Assembly (NCBI RefSeq): GCF_034190915.1
Contig: NW_026947484.1
Location: 183,948,982 to 184,012,981 of the forward strand
Reading direction: 5' to 3'
Length of the DNA stretch: 64,000 bases
Source: Cavia porcellus
Lineage: Eukaryota; Chordata; Mammalia; Rodentia; Caviidae
Shown: piece by piece, positions 34,861 to 47,766 of the stretch
How positions within the stretch are numbered: the stretch's first letter is position 1
How the letters are laid out: each line of letters opens with the position of its first letter
The notes under the pieces: model-generated
What the model was told of the DNA's origin: nothing
The model's database searches: none
The model's input: the letters and a program-made list of their open reading frames with translations, nothing else
Position numbers and translations under genes: made by a program

Positions 34861-36874
34861 GCACAGAGAGAAAGAGTTTTGATGATTTGTCATCTCAGAA
34901 TATTATGATATGATTTTGTTCATTATTTAATCATAACTTCCCCAATACATTGAAACAAACTTTCATAGCAGAATGTCTTCCAAATGTCTCAGAACTTCTA
35001 CTCACTTCCATCTTTCCAAAAGTAAATTTGTCCCTGTCTGTCTACATCCAGCGATAGACTAATAATTTTCTTTGAATACATTCACAATTTATTTGATTAA
35101 AATTAACTTTGTTGTGGTTGTCTGTGGAAGAATCTCATCTGGCTATAAAACTCATGGAAACAAACCTACTTACTTTATATATAAATTTCATGCCTGATAA
35201 ACACATCTATTACACTGAGAATCATGATACAAAGTATGAAGTTGTTATTAGAAGAACCAATTTTTTCATGTTCCCACTTTCCTTAAATTATCACAAAAAT
35301 TAAACTTTGCATTTAAGACTTACTGTGTTTGAACACAAAATTAGATACTGTCAGTGTTTTAGTAAATTATTTATGGACTCATAAAAAGATTTCTGAGGCT
35401 AGGTATATATTGTGGGTTTGATGTAAAATATTTGACTGTAATTTGCCCTTTTTCATAGGAAAATCTTCTTATGAGTTCAGACTTTTCTTTAAGGGATTTG
35501 AAATGTACTGTCTAATAGACCAAGCAAATAATGTGCCTCAGTGGAATTCTTTGGGCTTCTAATCTTCAGGGGTGTATGGTCATCTAAATAATGTAATCAC
35601 TGTTCAGATTATCCTTAGATTCACATCATATATCATATCATATCATATCATATCATATCATATCATAAAATGCTCTCCAAGTATTGTCAGATCAGACTTT
35701 TCAGAAATGTCAAAAGTATAGGCAAATCTTTTTTAATTAATCTATATGAAATTGTATTTTATGTTTATATGTACTGTTACTTTTAAGTAGAACGTATTTG
35801 TAGAATATAGTATGGTAATTTGATACAGGTATGCAATGTGCATTCAAATCAGGGCAATTAGCATTTTTATTCCCTCATTTGTTCTTTAAAAATATATTGA
35901 ATAATTTCATTACCATTTTGCAATCCAGCCTTATCAAAATCTCATTTACTAGAAGATAGTCCTTAATTTTCTTATCTGTAAGTATGAAGAAAAGTAAAAT
36001 AGAATTTTCAGGTCACGTATGCTGATTTTCCTGTTATCCCTGAGCACAGTCAAGTACATTGAGAGACAATACAGTTTTTAGTTATTGAAGACCTTTCTAA
36101 TTTAGAGGAATCCTGAGAGGCAGTGGAGGTTAATGTTCTCATCCATATGAATTATAACATTTTACCACCTCTGCACTCCCTAGCCCCAATTTCTCAAGCA
36201 TATTAGATGTATACATGTTTTGCTGAATTACGATCACATTAGTTCAAATCCTGGTGTTGAATTTGTTCATGGTTCTAGGCCTCTTAGCAAATATCCCAAA
36301 ATCTGAATTAGAAGTATTTTGGGGACTCATTTACTGACCTCAATTAGAAAAGGTATAAAGCTCCCCAGGTAAAGTTATTGATCATGGCTCTATATGCTCT
36401 TCTTCTTCAGCATTATTATAATGAATGTTTATATCATTCTCTCTGGAAGGTCTAGTTTATGTTTGCTTAGGGGAAACAAGTCTCCTGATCTGATAATTAA
36501 CATTCCAATGTGTAGTAGTTTTTTCCATATCTCTAAGGGCCAATATTTATATTTCTCCCAATTTCATAGTAATAAGTTCTATAGTTAAGGGTTATATGTG
36601 AATATATTTGATGGTAAAAAATAGACTTTAGAGATAACTGAATTTTCCCTCTTAGAAGTTTGAAAAATACTTCATGATTATTATTAAGCTTCTTTTTATC
36701 ATTATTTAAAAATATTTCACATCCTTATTACAATGGAGTGGGCAAAATGACTGTTTTTTCTTAGCTATAAATGCTTTATTACCAAGTTACAGTAGTAAGA
36801 TATTTATGCCAATGAGAAACCATAAAAAAGGACAAAATACCCTGAGAAAAGTGTGATACAGATGTTATAGGGTA
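34861..36874. other. unassigned AT-rich sequence
   Basis: About 2 kb with no gene recognised, apart from the ATATC simple repeat at 35625-35668. Confidence 0.4.
35625..35668. repeat. (ATATC)n microsatellite
   Basis: About 8 pentanucleotide units, the first imperfect. Confidence 0.95.
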
Positions 36875-37160
36875 TGCAATAATTAATTTTTTTGTTTTAA
36901 AAAGAAAAAACACAGAAAAGAAAAACAAAAAACAAGAGACATACAACTACAAGAATATTAAACAATGAAAAACAATTAACAATACAGGTTTTCAAAAAGA
37001 GATGATGGGAATTTAACAATGGTTGTGATATTGTGTATGGTTATCTTTAAGAGTTGCTTCAAATACCAGATTCAGATATGCAAAATTGATATAATTATAT
37101 TATTATTAATTGTTTCTTTTGAAGAACTCATAGAATTAGTAGTATAATCATTTAGCTATT

Positions 37161-37184
37161 ATACACACACACACACACACACAA
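37161..37184. repeat. (AC)n in L1 3'UTR
   Basis: About 11 AC units within the antisense L1 3'UTR. Confidence 0.9.
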
Positions 37185-37399
37185 ATTTATATCTTTTTCT
37201 TTTTCCCTTCCTCCTTTTCTCCTTACCCCTGTCCTGGTTAATCTTCCTCTTTGAGCAGTTTCTTACCCTTTCACAATATCTATTGTAGACTTGGATCCTA
37301 TTTACACTTCGTTTACACTTTAACTAGAGAGACAATATAAAATTTACATATATGAGTTTGATTTATTTAACATGAGTGTGGTGTGAAATCTCATCCATT

Positions 37400-39245
37400 T
37401 AACCTATAGAAGATTCAATGTAATCCTTCTTTGTAACTGAGTAGTATTTCTTTGTATAAAAATACCACAAGTTTTTTATTCATTCCTTGGTTGACAGGCA
37501 TTTGGGTTGTTTCCAAGACTTGGTTACTACAAATTGTGCTGCTATAAATATAGGTTCACATATATCACTTTGGTATAATGTTTTCATTTCTTTTGGGAAA
37601 ATGCACAGAAGTGGGATAGCTGGGTCAAATGGGACCCCTAATCCTTGCTTTTTGAGAAACCTCCACACTGATTTCCACTGTGGTCACACCAGTCTACTCT
37701 CACACCAGCAGTAGAGAAGAGTTCCTTTTCCTCTTACCCCTCCAGAATTTGTTATTAGCTGATTTCTTGATCTTGGTCTTTTTTTTGGAGTGAGATAGAA
37801 TCTTAGTGTTGTTTTAATTTGCAATTCTCTAATGATCAATGATGCTATTTATTTTCCATTTGTATTTCTTTATCTGAGAAGTGTGTATTTATCTCAGATG
37901 CTCACTTTTGGATTGGGTCTTTGAATTTTGGGGTCCTAATTTTTTAAAATTCTTTATATGCTTTAGTTAGAAGTCTTTTGAGAGACAGTTGGTTAAGACT
38001 TTTTTCCCAATTCAACTGTTTTTGCTCTGTTGGAGATTTCTTTTGCCATGCAAAACTTTGTAATAAGATGACATCCTAGTTGTTAATTATAGAAAGTGTT
38101 TACCATGTAGTTTGATTTTTGTTCATGAACTTTCTATCTATGTCTTAAAGATTTCCACCTATTTTGCCTTACAGAAGATTTAGTGTTTTTGCTGTAATAT
38201 TTAGATCTTTGATCCATTCTGACTTTCATTTAGTGTGTGGTGATAAGACATGGATCTAGCTTTAGTGCTAGGCATGTGGAAAGCTAGTTTCCCAGCACCC
38301 TTGCTACAGAGGCTGTCCTTCCAGTGAACATATTTGTCCTCTATTTGTTGAAGATAAGGTGGCTGACTATGTTTGTAGTTGTGACTGTACCTTTTAATGT
38401 ATTCCATTGATCTTTAGATCTTTTTTTTTTTTTTTTTTTTTTTGCCAGTACCATTCTGATTTTATCACAGTAGCTTTGTAGTATAATTTTAAGTCTGGGA
38501 TTGTGACTACTCCTGCCTTGCTTTTGCTGCCCAGAGTTGCCTTTTCTATTCTAGGTTTCATCTGGTTCCATATAAATTTTAGGAATGATTTGTATACATC
38601 TGCAAGTATGCTAATAGTATTTTGATTGGAATTGCATTAAATCTGTATGACAACTTTGGGAGAATGACCATTTTCACAATGTTTTTCCTATCCATGAACA
38701 AGAAATATCTTTTCATTTTCTGAAAACTTGTACAATTTCTTTTTTTTAGAGTAATTTAATTTTCAATATATAGATCTTTTACTTCTTTTGCTAGATTGAT
38801 TCTTAAGTATTTCATTTTTAGGTGCTATTGTGAAGGGTGTGGTTTCCCTTATTTCTTTTTTTGTCTGCTTACAGAAGTGTTATTGATTTGTGAGTGCTGA
38901 TTTTGTATCCAGATATGTTAGTGAATTTGTCTATTAGATCTAGGAGTCTTTCAGTGGGGTTTTGGGGTCTTCTGTGTAGAGTATCATCTCATGTGCAAAT
39001 AATGATAATTTAACTTCTTCCTTTCCTATCCTTGATTCTTTTATTTCTCTCATCTAATTGCTCTGGATAATGTTTCCAGAACTGTATTAAATAGGAGCAG
39101 GGATAGTGGATGTCTTTGTTTTGTTCCTGATTTTGGGTTGAAAGCTTTCAACTTTTGCCCATTCAGGAAGATTTTAGTTGCTGATTTACTGTATATGGCT
39201 TTTATCAGATTGAGGTAAAGACCATCTATTCCTATTTTCTGGAGT

Positions 39246-39281
<36 letters not shown>

Positions 39282-41165
39282 ATGAATGAGTATTGCACTT
39301 TATCAAAAGCTTTTTCTACATCTATTGAGTTAATCATGGAATTCTTATCTTTGGCTGTGTTGATGTGGGGTATTATGTTTAGTGATTTGTGTGTCGAACC
39401 ATCCCTGCATTCCTGGGATGAATCTCACTTGGTCATGTTATACAATCTTGATGATTCGTTGCATTCTTTTTGCCAATATTTTATTGAGGATTTTTCCATC
39501 AATATTTATTAGGAAGAGTGGCCTGTAGTTCTTTTTTTTTTTTTTTTTTTGGTTTGGTCTTTCTTTGGCTTTGGTATTAGGGTAATACTTGCTTCCAGGA
39601 AGGAATTAGAGAAATTTGCTTTTCAATTCCATTGAAGATTTTGAAAAGTTGACATTATGTTTCCCTTAAATTTTCTGTGGAATTCAGCAGTGAATCCATC
39701 AAGAGCTGGACTATTCTTTGTTGGTAAAGTTCTCATTATACTTTCAATTTCATTAACTGAAATTGAGCTATTCCACAGTTTTCCATCTTCTTTATCCAGC
39801 TTTGGTAATTCAGGTGTTTCTAGGAATCTGTCCATTTATTCTGTGTTATGGAACCTATGAACATAAATGTTTCCAAAGTAGGCACTTATGATCTTCTGTA
39901 TTTCCACAAGGTCTTTAGTGATTTCACACTTTATATTTCATATTGCATGAAATTGAGTTCCCCCCCCCCCCCATTTTTTGAAAGGTTGGTTAAGGACTTG
40001 TCAATTTTATTTATTCTTTCAAAAAACCAGCTCTTTGATTTGTCAATTCTTTTTTTATGTTTTCATACTCTCAATTCCATTAATTTTCACTGTAATCTTT
40101 ATAATTAGTTTCCTTCCTTCTTTGAGCTTTGGACTTCACTTGATCTTTTTTTCTAGATGTTTGAAGGGTAACATCAGTTGTTTATGTTCATTCTGTTTTC
40201 CTGATGTGAGAATTCACTGCAATAAATTTTCCTCTGAGAACTGCTTTCATTACATCTCACAGGTTCTGATAAACTGTATTTGCATTTTCATTTGCTTGTA
40301 GATATTGTTCAATTTCTTCAATTTCCTCTGGGACCCATTGATTATTCATGAGGGTGTCATTTAGTTTCCATGTGTTTATGGGGTTTTAGTGGTTTCTTTT
40401 GTCATTAATTTGCAGTTTCATGGCGCTGTGGTCAGATAATATGCATGGGATAATTTTGATTCTTTTCCATTTACTTGAGCATGTTTTACTGCCTAGTATA
40501 TGGTATACTTTAAAGAATGTCCTATGTGCAACTGAGAAGAAGGTGCATTCTGATGTTGTTGGATGGAATACTCTGTATACATTTACTAAGTCCATTTTTT
40601 CATATGTCTGACTCAGTTCTGTTATTTCTTTGCTGATCTTTTTTCCTAGTTGATCTTTCTCTTTGTGACAATGGAATATTGAGGTCTCCCATTATAATTG
40701 TGTTATAGCTTGTTTGATTTTCCATGTCTATTAATGCTTTTCTTTTATAGTTGGGTGTTCTCATGTTAGGTGCATATATATTCATGATTACTGTCTCTTC
40801 CTCTTGAAGTTTTCCCCTAAAAAGTATACAGTGACTTTTTTTTTTACCTCCTTTGATCATTCTCAGTTATAAGTTCACACTGTCTGCAAACAAAATCACT
40901 GCTCCTGCTTTTTTCTGGGTTCCTGTCATGTGGAATATTGTTTTCCTTCTTTTGATTTTGAGTTTATGAATTTTCCTTTGAGTTGAATGTGTTTCTTGTA
41001 TACACATCTTGTGTTTCTTTTACATATCTTGTTGGTTTTTGTTGCTTAATCCACTCTCTCAGTCTCTTTCTTTGGATTGGTGAATTGAGGTCATTTACAT
41101 TAATGGTTATAACTGATATGCATTGGCTTATCTCTTTCATGTTATCTATCTCTTGTTGGTTCCCT
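37400..41165 (-). pseudogene. LINE-1 ORF2 pseudogene
   Basis: In the L1 family this protein is an endonuclease and reverse transcriptase that performs target-primed insertion. On the minus strand the endonuclease part is legible: INIYAPN-like MNIYAPNMRTPNYKRKALID near 40780-40720, TIIMGDLNIPLS near 40700-40660, and MDLVNVYRVFHP near 40595-40560 running to CILSDHSAMKLQIN near 40440-40400. The fingers/palm region includes SPALDGFTAEFHRKF (39715-39670). The catalytic reverse-transcriptase motif, normally FADD, reads FAHE at about 38998-38987, so two acidic active-site positions are gone. Frameshifts and stops are many. The C-terminal part reaches about 37400. Confidence 0.9.
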
Positions 41166-41171
41166 ACTTTT

Positions 41172-41566
41172 TAAAAATTTTATTTAAAGGAGAAAAAAAA
41201 AAACCCAAAACAGTATAAGGGTACAAGTAATACAGAATTTCAAAAAAAAAAAAAAAAAAAAACAGTAAGAAATCACTAGTTAATAGATTACATATTGTCA
41301 TCTTAGAAATAGCTGTTCAAATTACAGGATTAAAGCATACAAAGTGGACATTCAAACAGTGAGACTGCAAACAGTTGTCTTCAATGATCCAACAAAAACT
41401 TAGTAATATGGTCATCTGTCATAACACACCTAAATACACTTGCAGTTGTATCCTTTAGAGCACTTTTCCCCTCTCTATTTTACAACATTTAGACATTTTG
41501 GGGTTTATTACTCCCATAGTTCTTATTACTTTTTTTGGAAGAGAATAAAACCAAATATAACAAAAC
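41172..41566 (-). mobile_element. Nested LINE-1 3' end, antisense
   Basis: Interrupts the host L1 between ORF2 and ORF1: host sequence breaks after ggttccctacttttt and resumes at ctgtttaattgc, which are adjacent in the sense copy at 61405-61440. The insert starts with a T/A-rich tail and carries the 3'UTR motif 'acatattgtcatcttagaaatagctgttcaaa'. Boundaries are good to about 10 bases. Confidence 0.8.
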
Positions 41567-41569
41567 TCC

Positions 41570-42520
41570 TCTGTTTAATTGCTTAACCTGTTTGTTTGTT
41601 GATTATTCATTTTGTTACTGTTCCTGGAATTGCAGTCATTTTTATCTCTTTCTAGAATATCTTTCAGTACTCTTTGTGTGGTTGGTTGGGTGGTCAATGA
41701 AGTTCTTCAGCTTTTGCTTTTTTGTGGAAGTATCTTATTTCTTCACTGATTTTGAAAGATTAGTTTTACAGGGTACATCAATGTGAGTTGGAAGTTGTTT
41801 TCTTTTAGTACTTGAAATACTTCACTACATGCTCTTCTTGATTTGATGGTTTGTGTCAAGAAGTCAACAGGGATTCTGATAGATTTTCTTTTATAGGTTA
41901 TTGGTTTCTTTTCTCTAGTATCTTTTAGTAATTTCTTATCTGCTAAAACTCTAGGATGTTTGTTATTTTATATTGAGGTGTAGATTTATTTGAGTTTGGC
42001 TAATTGGAGTTCTATATGTCTTGTTTATTTGTATATCAGCTTCTTTTACCACTTTTAGAAATTTTTTCTACTACATATGAAACTAGCTTTTTCATGATAT
42101 TTGTGTTGTCTCTTTTTCATTGACACCTATCGGACTTACATTGTTTCCAGCTGTTGAATTGTTATTTCCTGGTTCCTTGATATTTTAAAGAAATATTTCC
42201 TTTCATGATCACTAGTCACAATCATGTCTTTAACATCTGAGTGTCTATCTTCAGTTTCATTCATGCAGTTTTGCCAGCTTTCAACAGAATATTTAAGTTC
42301 CCAAATGTGTTCTTGAGTCTATTTCATGTATTGTAATTGTTTCTTGTATTGTACAATGAAGGTTTCCATTACTTTTCTATGGTCCCCTATTTATTTATTT
42401 TTTATCTATGTCTTCTTTGGATATACTCACCATTTCTTTCATTATGTTAATCATTTATGTTTTGATCTGAGCAATTATTTGTGATCTGATATCATTTTCA
42501 GCTTCCCAGAGTTGTTTACT
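41570..42520 (-). pseudogene. LINE-1 ORF1 pseudogene
   Basis: ORF1 encodes the RNA-binding, trimeric coiled-coil chaperone of L1. On the minus strand the C-terminal domain is recognisable near 41895-41780 as FLTQTIKSRRACSEVFQVLK followed by ENNFQLTLMYP, matching the '(A)DFST.T...R..w..ifq.LKe.nfQpr..YPaKLs' signature of rodent L1 ORF1. The N-terminal part near 42520-42475 includes EISETTAKEVNNSGKLKM. Frames are interrupted. Confidence 0.85.
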
Positions 42521-42844
42521 TCCTTTGCTGTCGTTTCAGAGATTTCATGTGGGTAATTTCCAAATTCATCCACTTGATCTGGACAGGCATTTGTTGTTTT
42601 ATTTTGGCATTTTCTTGTGTTCCACCAAATCAGCCAGATGCTAAATCCAGACTGCTTCCTATTCTGGTGGACATTCCAGCTATGAGCCTCACTGAGGGTC
42701 ACTATTGGTTCAGGGTCACTGGATACAGACATTTGGCTCCTGCAGGCTTCAGAGAGATGTGTGGGAGGACCACTAGGCACAGATTTCCAGGCCCTAAGAT
42801 CCTCACCAAGGTTCTTGCGTGACTGTGGGTCCAATAAATATTTT

Positions 42845-43984
42845 TTTGAGGTGACTAAAGAAAATTTAATAATTTACTTTGGACGAAATTTTCTTATTAA
42901 CACAGAAACATTATTTCTCATAGTTTCATTTTTCTAAATGAACCCTAAAAAGCATGTCTTTGAAAAATATACAGAAGTTCATATAATTAGATGTGGAAAA
43001 TGTTTTTCACCAATGTTACCATTAATGATAATCTATGATTTGGGATCTAATTGTTTCTCATTGACTCATTGCTACTAATGAGAAAAAATAAAACAAAATG
43101 CCAAATAGTCCTCTTGGAAAAACAGAAAAATTGGAAGTGAGAAATATGATCTGATATTTTACTTGGTAAGTCTGAATGAGCTCAAAGTGTAGCCTCCGCA
43201 ATTTATCAGAAAAGTTAGCTCTTAGCTTTCCTTTTTTTTTGCTTCATGCTTCCTAGTTTGCTGCTATAGTCTTCATTGACAAGGGATTCTAATTACATAG
43301 CTTAAAATTGAAGGGCATGAAAAGATTAACAAGATATTTTAGCTCACTTTATTTTAACCTTGTTATTCGTGCTTTCCAGTGGCTAGGTTTTAAAACTAAT
43401 GCAGACATTACAGAGGATATTAAAGCTTGAGAATATTTATGCTAGAAAATAATTTTGTGATAAATCTGGATTCTGCTGAAATTATCTTCCTACTCAAGTG
43501 CAAGGGACTAACTTTTTCTCCATAATTGCTTTCCCTTTCAATTCCTAGCATGAAAATAATCCGGGTTGGTTACTACTGAGTACAAGGAAAAAGGCAGCTT
43601 AACAAATTAATTTTCATTTGAAGTTTGACTGCATTATTTCAATTGTTTATATTGGAGAAAGATTTTTCATATTCTAACATAAAGGTCAGCTCATATGAAT
43701 ATCCATTTTCTTTTATTAAAATTATTAAGCCAAATTTTTTTCTGTCACACAATCTGCAAATTTAAATGTAAGATTTACCAGACCTTAGAACCCAGACAGA
43801 GCTATCTAACCATAACCACAGTCAAACCCATGTCACTTTTCTGTCTCAAATTAAAACACTATCACAACGTCTAGAAAATCTGTATTTGAAAACTCATAAT
43901 CTCTTTAAATACTTATAAACATTTTTTTGCAATACTGGAGATGAACTAACAATCTTTTATTCAGATATAACCCAGCCATTTTTT
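42845..43984. other. unassigned AT-rich sequence
   Basis: Nothing recognised. Confidence 0.4.
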
Positions 43985-44103
43985 AAAATTTGAAACAAGA
44001 TCTTCATAAATCATTAATTGCCCAAGCGGGGTTTGAGTTTCTGATCCTCCTGGCTTAGCTTCCCAGACTGTTATGACTACAAGTGTGAGCCACCCTGCCT
44101 ACT
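43985..44103 (-). mobile_element. Old monomeric 7SL-derived SINE, antisense
   Basis: 'gaaacaagatcttcataaatc...gcccaagcggggtttgag...gatcctcctggcttagcttcccagac...gactacaagtgtgagccaccctgcc' is the RC of a diverged B1/PB1-like monomer. Confidence 0.8.
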
Positions 44104-44747
44104 TTGTAAACATTCTCAGTAAGAACTAATGGGAAAATATTAATTAAAATTTTATATATACAGTTAAGATCCTTTCCACACTTACTGTGTTGTAAACTTT
44201 CCCTATATTTTTTTTTTCATTTCTGATTCCAGCTTAATTATCTCCTTGCATTTTTCTTTTACCGACAATAGACCTATGACAGACCTCTATCAACCCTAAT
44301 AGAGTTAAAAAAATGTTCTGCAACCCTCACTGAATAATACCACTAGGGTATTTTGTGCTTAGCCAACATTTTTGTCCCTAGATAAACATTTTGTCCCTAG
44401 ATTCTATGTATAAGAAGGCTTACTTTCTCCCCTGGCTGAATAGCACAAGATTTGTTCTTTGGGAAATTTAGAAACAAAAGTAAAATTGTAGTCATCAAAA
44501 ACTAGCTAGGGTATTGGGAAATAATAAAAATACTAGGGTGCAAAACTACATTTATAAATTTTACTTCTGTTTTATCAGTGACTACTTTTCCATGTAGGTA
44601 TGACATCATTTAGAATTTTATGGAACAAAAATTCTCTTAAACTAGTTCTAGCCACAAAATACAATTTGCTACAGGTTGTGTTATCTCATAGAACCTGAAG
44701 ACATTCCAAAATGTTACTAGAAAGGAATCCTACTCTTTCAATCTATT
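44104..44747. other. unassigned sequence
   Basis: Nothing recognised. Confidence 0.4.
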
Positions 44748-44762
44748 AAAAGTGTAAAACTC

Positions 44763-44854
44763 GGGGCTAGGGATTTAGCTCAGCGGCATAAGCACCTGCC
44801 TTGCAAGCAGGCAGCTGTGAGTTCGATCCCCGGTACCGATAAAAAAGAAAAAGA

Positions 44855-44881
<27 letters not shown>
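44763..44881 (+). mobile_element. ID-like SINE with long poly(A)
   Basis: A full head, A box tagctcagcgg, TGC anticodon arm, B box gttcgatcc and about 29 A at the end. Perfect 15-bp TSD aaaagtgtaaaactc at 44748-44762 and 44882-44896. The long tail and perfect TSD mark it as one of the youngest insertions here. Confidence 0.97.
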
Positions 44882-44887
<6 letters not shown>

Positions 44888-44896
44888 GTAAAACTC

Positions 44897-45505
44897 ATAT
44901 TTGCTTATGCAAGGTGTTATTTACCTTGGATTATTCATGGATTACACGAAAAGCTTTACAATTGGAATTTGCCTTATCTCTTAGTACCATTCATTGTCAT
45001 CATGCATACTAAAAAAATCAGAAAACAAAAATCTTCACCCAGTGGATGGTTATCCAAAAAATTTTTTTTCTTATCATCTACAGTAAGATCAAGTGAATAA
45101 ATCATTTGCAATTCAAATGCATTTTAGTTTGAAAATATTAGGATTGCTCATACGAATTCCCTATTTTCATTGCATTTTGCTTGTTTTTGTTTATAACATT
45201 CTTTTTAAAGCAAAATATAAATTTTAACTTTTAGTAAATAAATAGATCAAAATTTACTTATAACAAGTTGACGTTCTTATATTTTTATGCAACTCCCCTA
45301 ATAATATCTGCCATTATTTTTCTAAATTTATAGCTTTCTACATTTTAAAAGTATTAAATCTTTTAATGAGTTGAAATGTTAATACAGTGATAAATATATA
45401 AGGAAATATGTTAGTACTTCTCTTATTTTATCCCAGAGAATAGACATTTACATTTCAAACTTTATCATTTTTTTTGAATAATTTCCTGTTTTCAAGGAAA
45501 ATTTT
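44897..45505. other. unassigned AT-rich sequence
   Basis: Nothing recognised. Confidence 0.4.
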
Positions 45506-45663
45506 TCTCTAGCTCCATTAACTATTTTGGTAGACCAGAAGAACAAAAATATATTTATAAATTAGGGAATTTACAAAAGCTTTCTCTGTGGCTCCATTAA
45601 CTATTTTGGTAAGCCATAAGAAAAAAATATATAGTTACACATTAAGGAATTTTAAAAAGCATT
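45506..45663. repeat. 79-bp diverged tandem duplication
   Basis: gctccattaactattttggt recurs at 45512 and 45591, and the rest of the unit (aagaacaaaaatatat versus aagaaaaaaatatat, then 'aggaattt') follows in step. Confidence 0.85.
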
Positions 45664-45936
45664 CTATTAGTCAACCTTTCTTCCAAGATTAAATTTGTTT
45701 CTTACATTTCTTTCAGGAGAGAACATTTCTAACAAACATTAAATTCCTAAGTGAAATCATGTATTTGGAGATTTTGTGTCAGGTTGATACTTGAGATCGT
45801 TAGTTTCCCTTTCCCTTTATGTTCTAATTATCAAGTATATGAAATGTAACAGAACCTTGGGCAGGAGAATTTATAATAAACAAAATCCACATTCTTTGAA
45901 AATGTTTATGGGTTTGCATATCTTGTGATATAGATA

Positions 45937-46806
45937 ATGAACAGCTCATGTTTAAATTATGAAGATTTGTCATTAAAAGAAATTTTAAAAAATGATAACA
46001 TTTTGTCTTTTGACCAGTGTTGGAGTCAGGGTTGCAAGGAGAACAATTACATACAGGACACAGAATTTATAACATTATTTTATGATGATCACCCAGAGTT
46101 AAGTACAAGAAAATTCATGAAATCTGTCCACAACACTAAAGACTTAGAAAATCCAGCTGAGGGCCTGGATCTCACAACAATATCCTGCACGAGTCCAGCT
46201 GAAGATCTTAGAGCCCACTAAAGTGGCTCTCATGGGTTTAATGGAAGGCCTAGAGCACACAATAATGATTCATGCAAGTATGATGTATGGATCTGCACTG
46301 GAAAGGCCCAAAATCAGTGATAAAAACTAGAAAGTCTATGCCAGTGGGGTGAAGTACCTGTGCCAGTGGGTGGAGGGTTCTGCAGTGAAGCCAAGAAGCA
46401 AAGCTCAAAATAAGGACCAGGGATTCTGCTGAAAAGTACTACAGGCATCCTCAGTGACAATGATTCCCAAGCTCCTCCAACAATGAGAACACTTGAGTAC
46501 ATATCAGGAAGTCAGCATGATAAACTTCTGGAGGTTGAACAACACACACCTTCCCCTACAGTTCCAAGTAAGGACCAAAGCTCCCCCAAAGTGAACCACA
46601 ATCATTCTCATGGACAAGTTCCCATGTGCTCCTATGATAATGGCAAACTCCATATCAGGGAAGTTAGTGTGACAAGCACCTCTAGGAGAACCAATGGCTC
46701 CAAACAGCAACACTTGGGAGAACCCACAATGTACATTCTCCCTCTTTTTTCATGCTGGCAACTATACTTAGGTGGGCCATCCACATTTAGCATCATGCTG
46801 ATTTAA
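45937..46806 (+). other. GC-richer block with two open frames, unrecognised
   Basis: The block stands out from AT-rich flanks. A 95-codon frame (45937-46221, stop included) starts MNSSCLNYEDLSLKEILKND and a 108-codon frame (46483-46806) starts MRTLEYISGSQHDKLLEVEQ. The second half contains a diverged internal repeat of about 150-160 bp: 'taaggacca' at 46411 and 46568; 'atatcaggaagtcagc' at 46502 and 'atatcagggaagttag' at 46653. I recognise no protein family. A retrocopy, an L1 5' leader with monomers, or a satellite-like fragment are all possible. Confidence 0.3.
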
Positions 46807-47164
46807 TGCTTAGTTAAAGTGGTGTTAAATATCCACCAGCTTTTTAATCCATAACAGCCAGAAAACAGATGGTCAAAATAAAAGCACAAGAATAACCATA
46901 CAAAATATTTTGATATAAATAATGTCTTGTTTGGCACACATCAAGTAAGGAAACAAATGAAACATCAAAACAATCAATCATATTTGTCAACATCACATTG
47001 GCTATCCTTCAGTTGACAATGACACTGCTCTAAGCCTTATGTCTATCTCAAAAATATCATTTGTTTCTATTCACTGAACTAATTTATCTCTTACTGCACC
47101 ACTAAAGGAAAATGTAGACTATTTATGAATTCAGCTGCCAAGTTAGAATTTTAATGTGATAACA
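46807..47164. other. unassigned AT-rich sequence
   Basis: Nothing recognised. Confidence 0.4.
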
Positions 47165-47682
47165 CAATTTATTTATTTATCTTAAAGAGAATAAAAGAAA
47201 AACGATGAAAATACACAGACTTTCAAAACAAGATGATAGGAAATTAATAATGGTTATTATATTGCGTCTTATTCTTCAAATGTTTGTTCAGGTTACCAGA
47301 TACAGACAAGTAAAATATTTACTATGGGATAGCACAATATAAGTGCTGTTTCTTTCAATGAAACATAGAATGAATAGTGCAATTATCTTAGCTATCTTGA
47401 GTGTATATATGTTTTCTCCCTTCCTTTTTTTCTCCTTTCCCCTGTCCTAGTTGTTGTTTCCTTTTGAGCAGTTACTTTTCCTTTTACAACATCTTTCATA
47501 CATTTGGATCCATATTTATTCTTTTAGTTTCTTACACTAGGGAGGCAATACAATGTTTACCCATGCAAATATGATTTATTTCACTTATGAATATGGTCTC
47601 AAATTGTATCCATTTACCTATAAAACCCTTGAGTTTATCTTTCTTTATAGCTGAGTAATATGCCATTGTATAAAAATGTCAC
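47165..47682 (-). mobile_element. Host LINE-1, antisense 3'UTR and ORF2 end
   Basis: Begins with a T/A-rich tail, then the 3'UTR module 'aataatggttattatattgcg', 'ttacactagggaggcaatac', 'gtctcaaattgtatccatttacc' and 'ctgagtaatatgccattgtataaaaatgtcac'. It is interrupted at about 47683 and resumes at 49136. Confidence 0.9.
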
Positions 47683-47766
47683 TTTTTTATTTATTTAAAG
47701 AAAAACTAAAATAGAAAAAAGGGTAAAATAATACAGAATTCAACAAAAAATTAACACTAAGAAATC
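47660..47766 (+). repeat. Left arm of perfect 107-bp inverted repeat
   Basis: Identical, as reverse complement, to 49029-49135 over all 107 bases by direct base comparison. It spans the junction between the host L1 (to 47682) and the tail of the nested L1 (from 47683). A further 17 bases, 47770-47786, match 48291-48307 as reverse complement. Confidence 0.97.

Larger units (their letters stand above)
36885..42832 (-). mobile_element. Nearly full-length LINE-1, antisense
   Basis: It reads from a 3' terminus at about 36885 through the 3'UTR, ORF2 (about 41160 down to 37400) and ORF1 (about 42520 down to 41570) to a short 5' leader ending about 42832. Similar flanks, caataattaattttttt at 36877 and caataaatattttttt at 42832, look like a diverged TSD. 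Internal T-runs at 38419-38443, 39247-39279 and 39533-39550, and a C-run at 39961-39972, have expanded within former ORFs. A further L1 3' end is nested at 41172-41566. Confidence 0.93.

Noticed and set aside
39247..39279. T-run as tail of a SINE inserted in the L1
   Set aside because: No SINE body on either side; L1 ORF2 sequence is continuous across it, so it is an expanded homopolymer within the L1.
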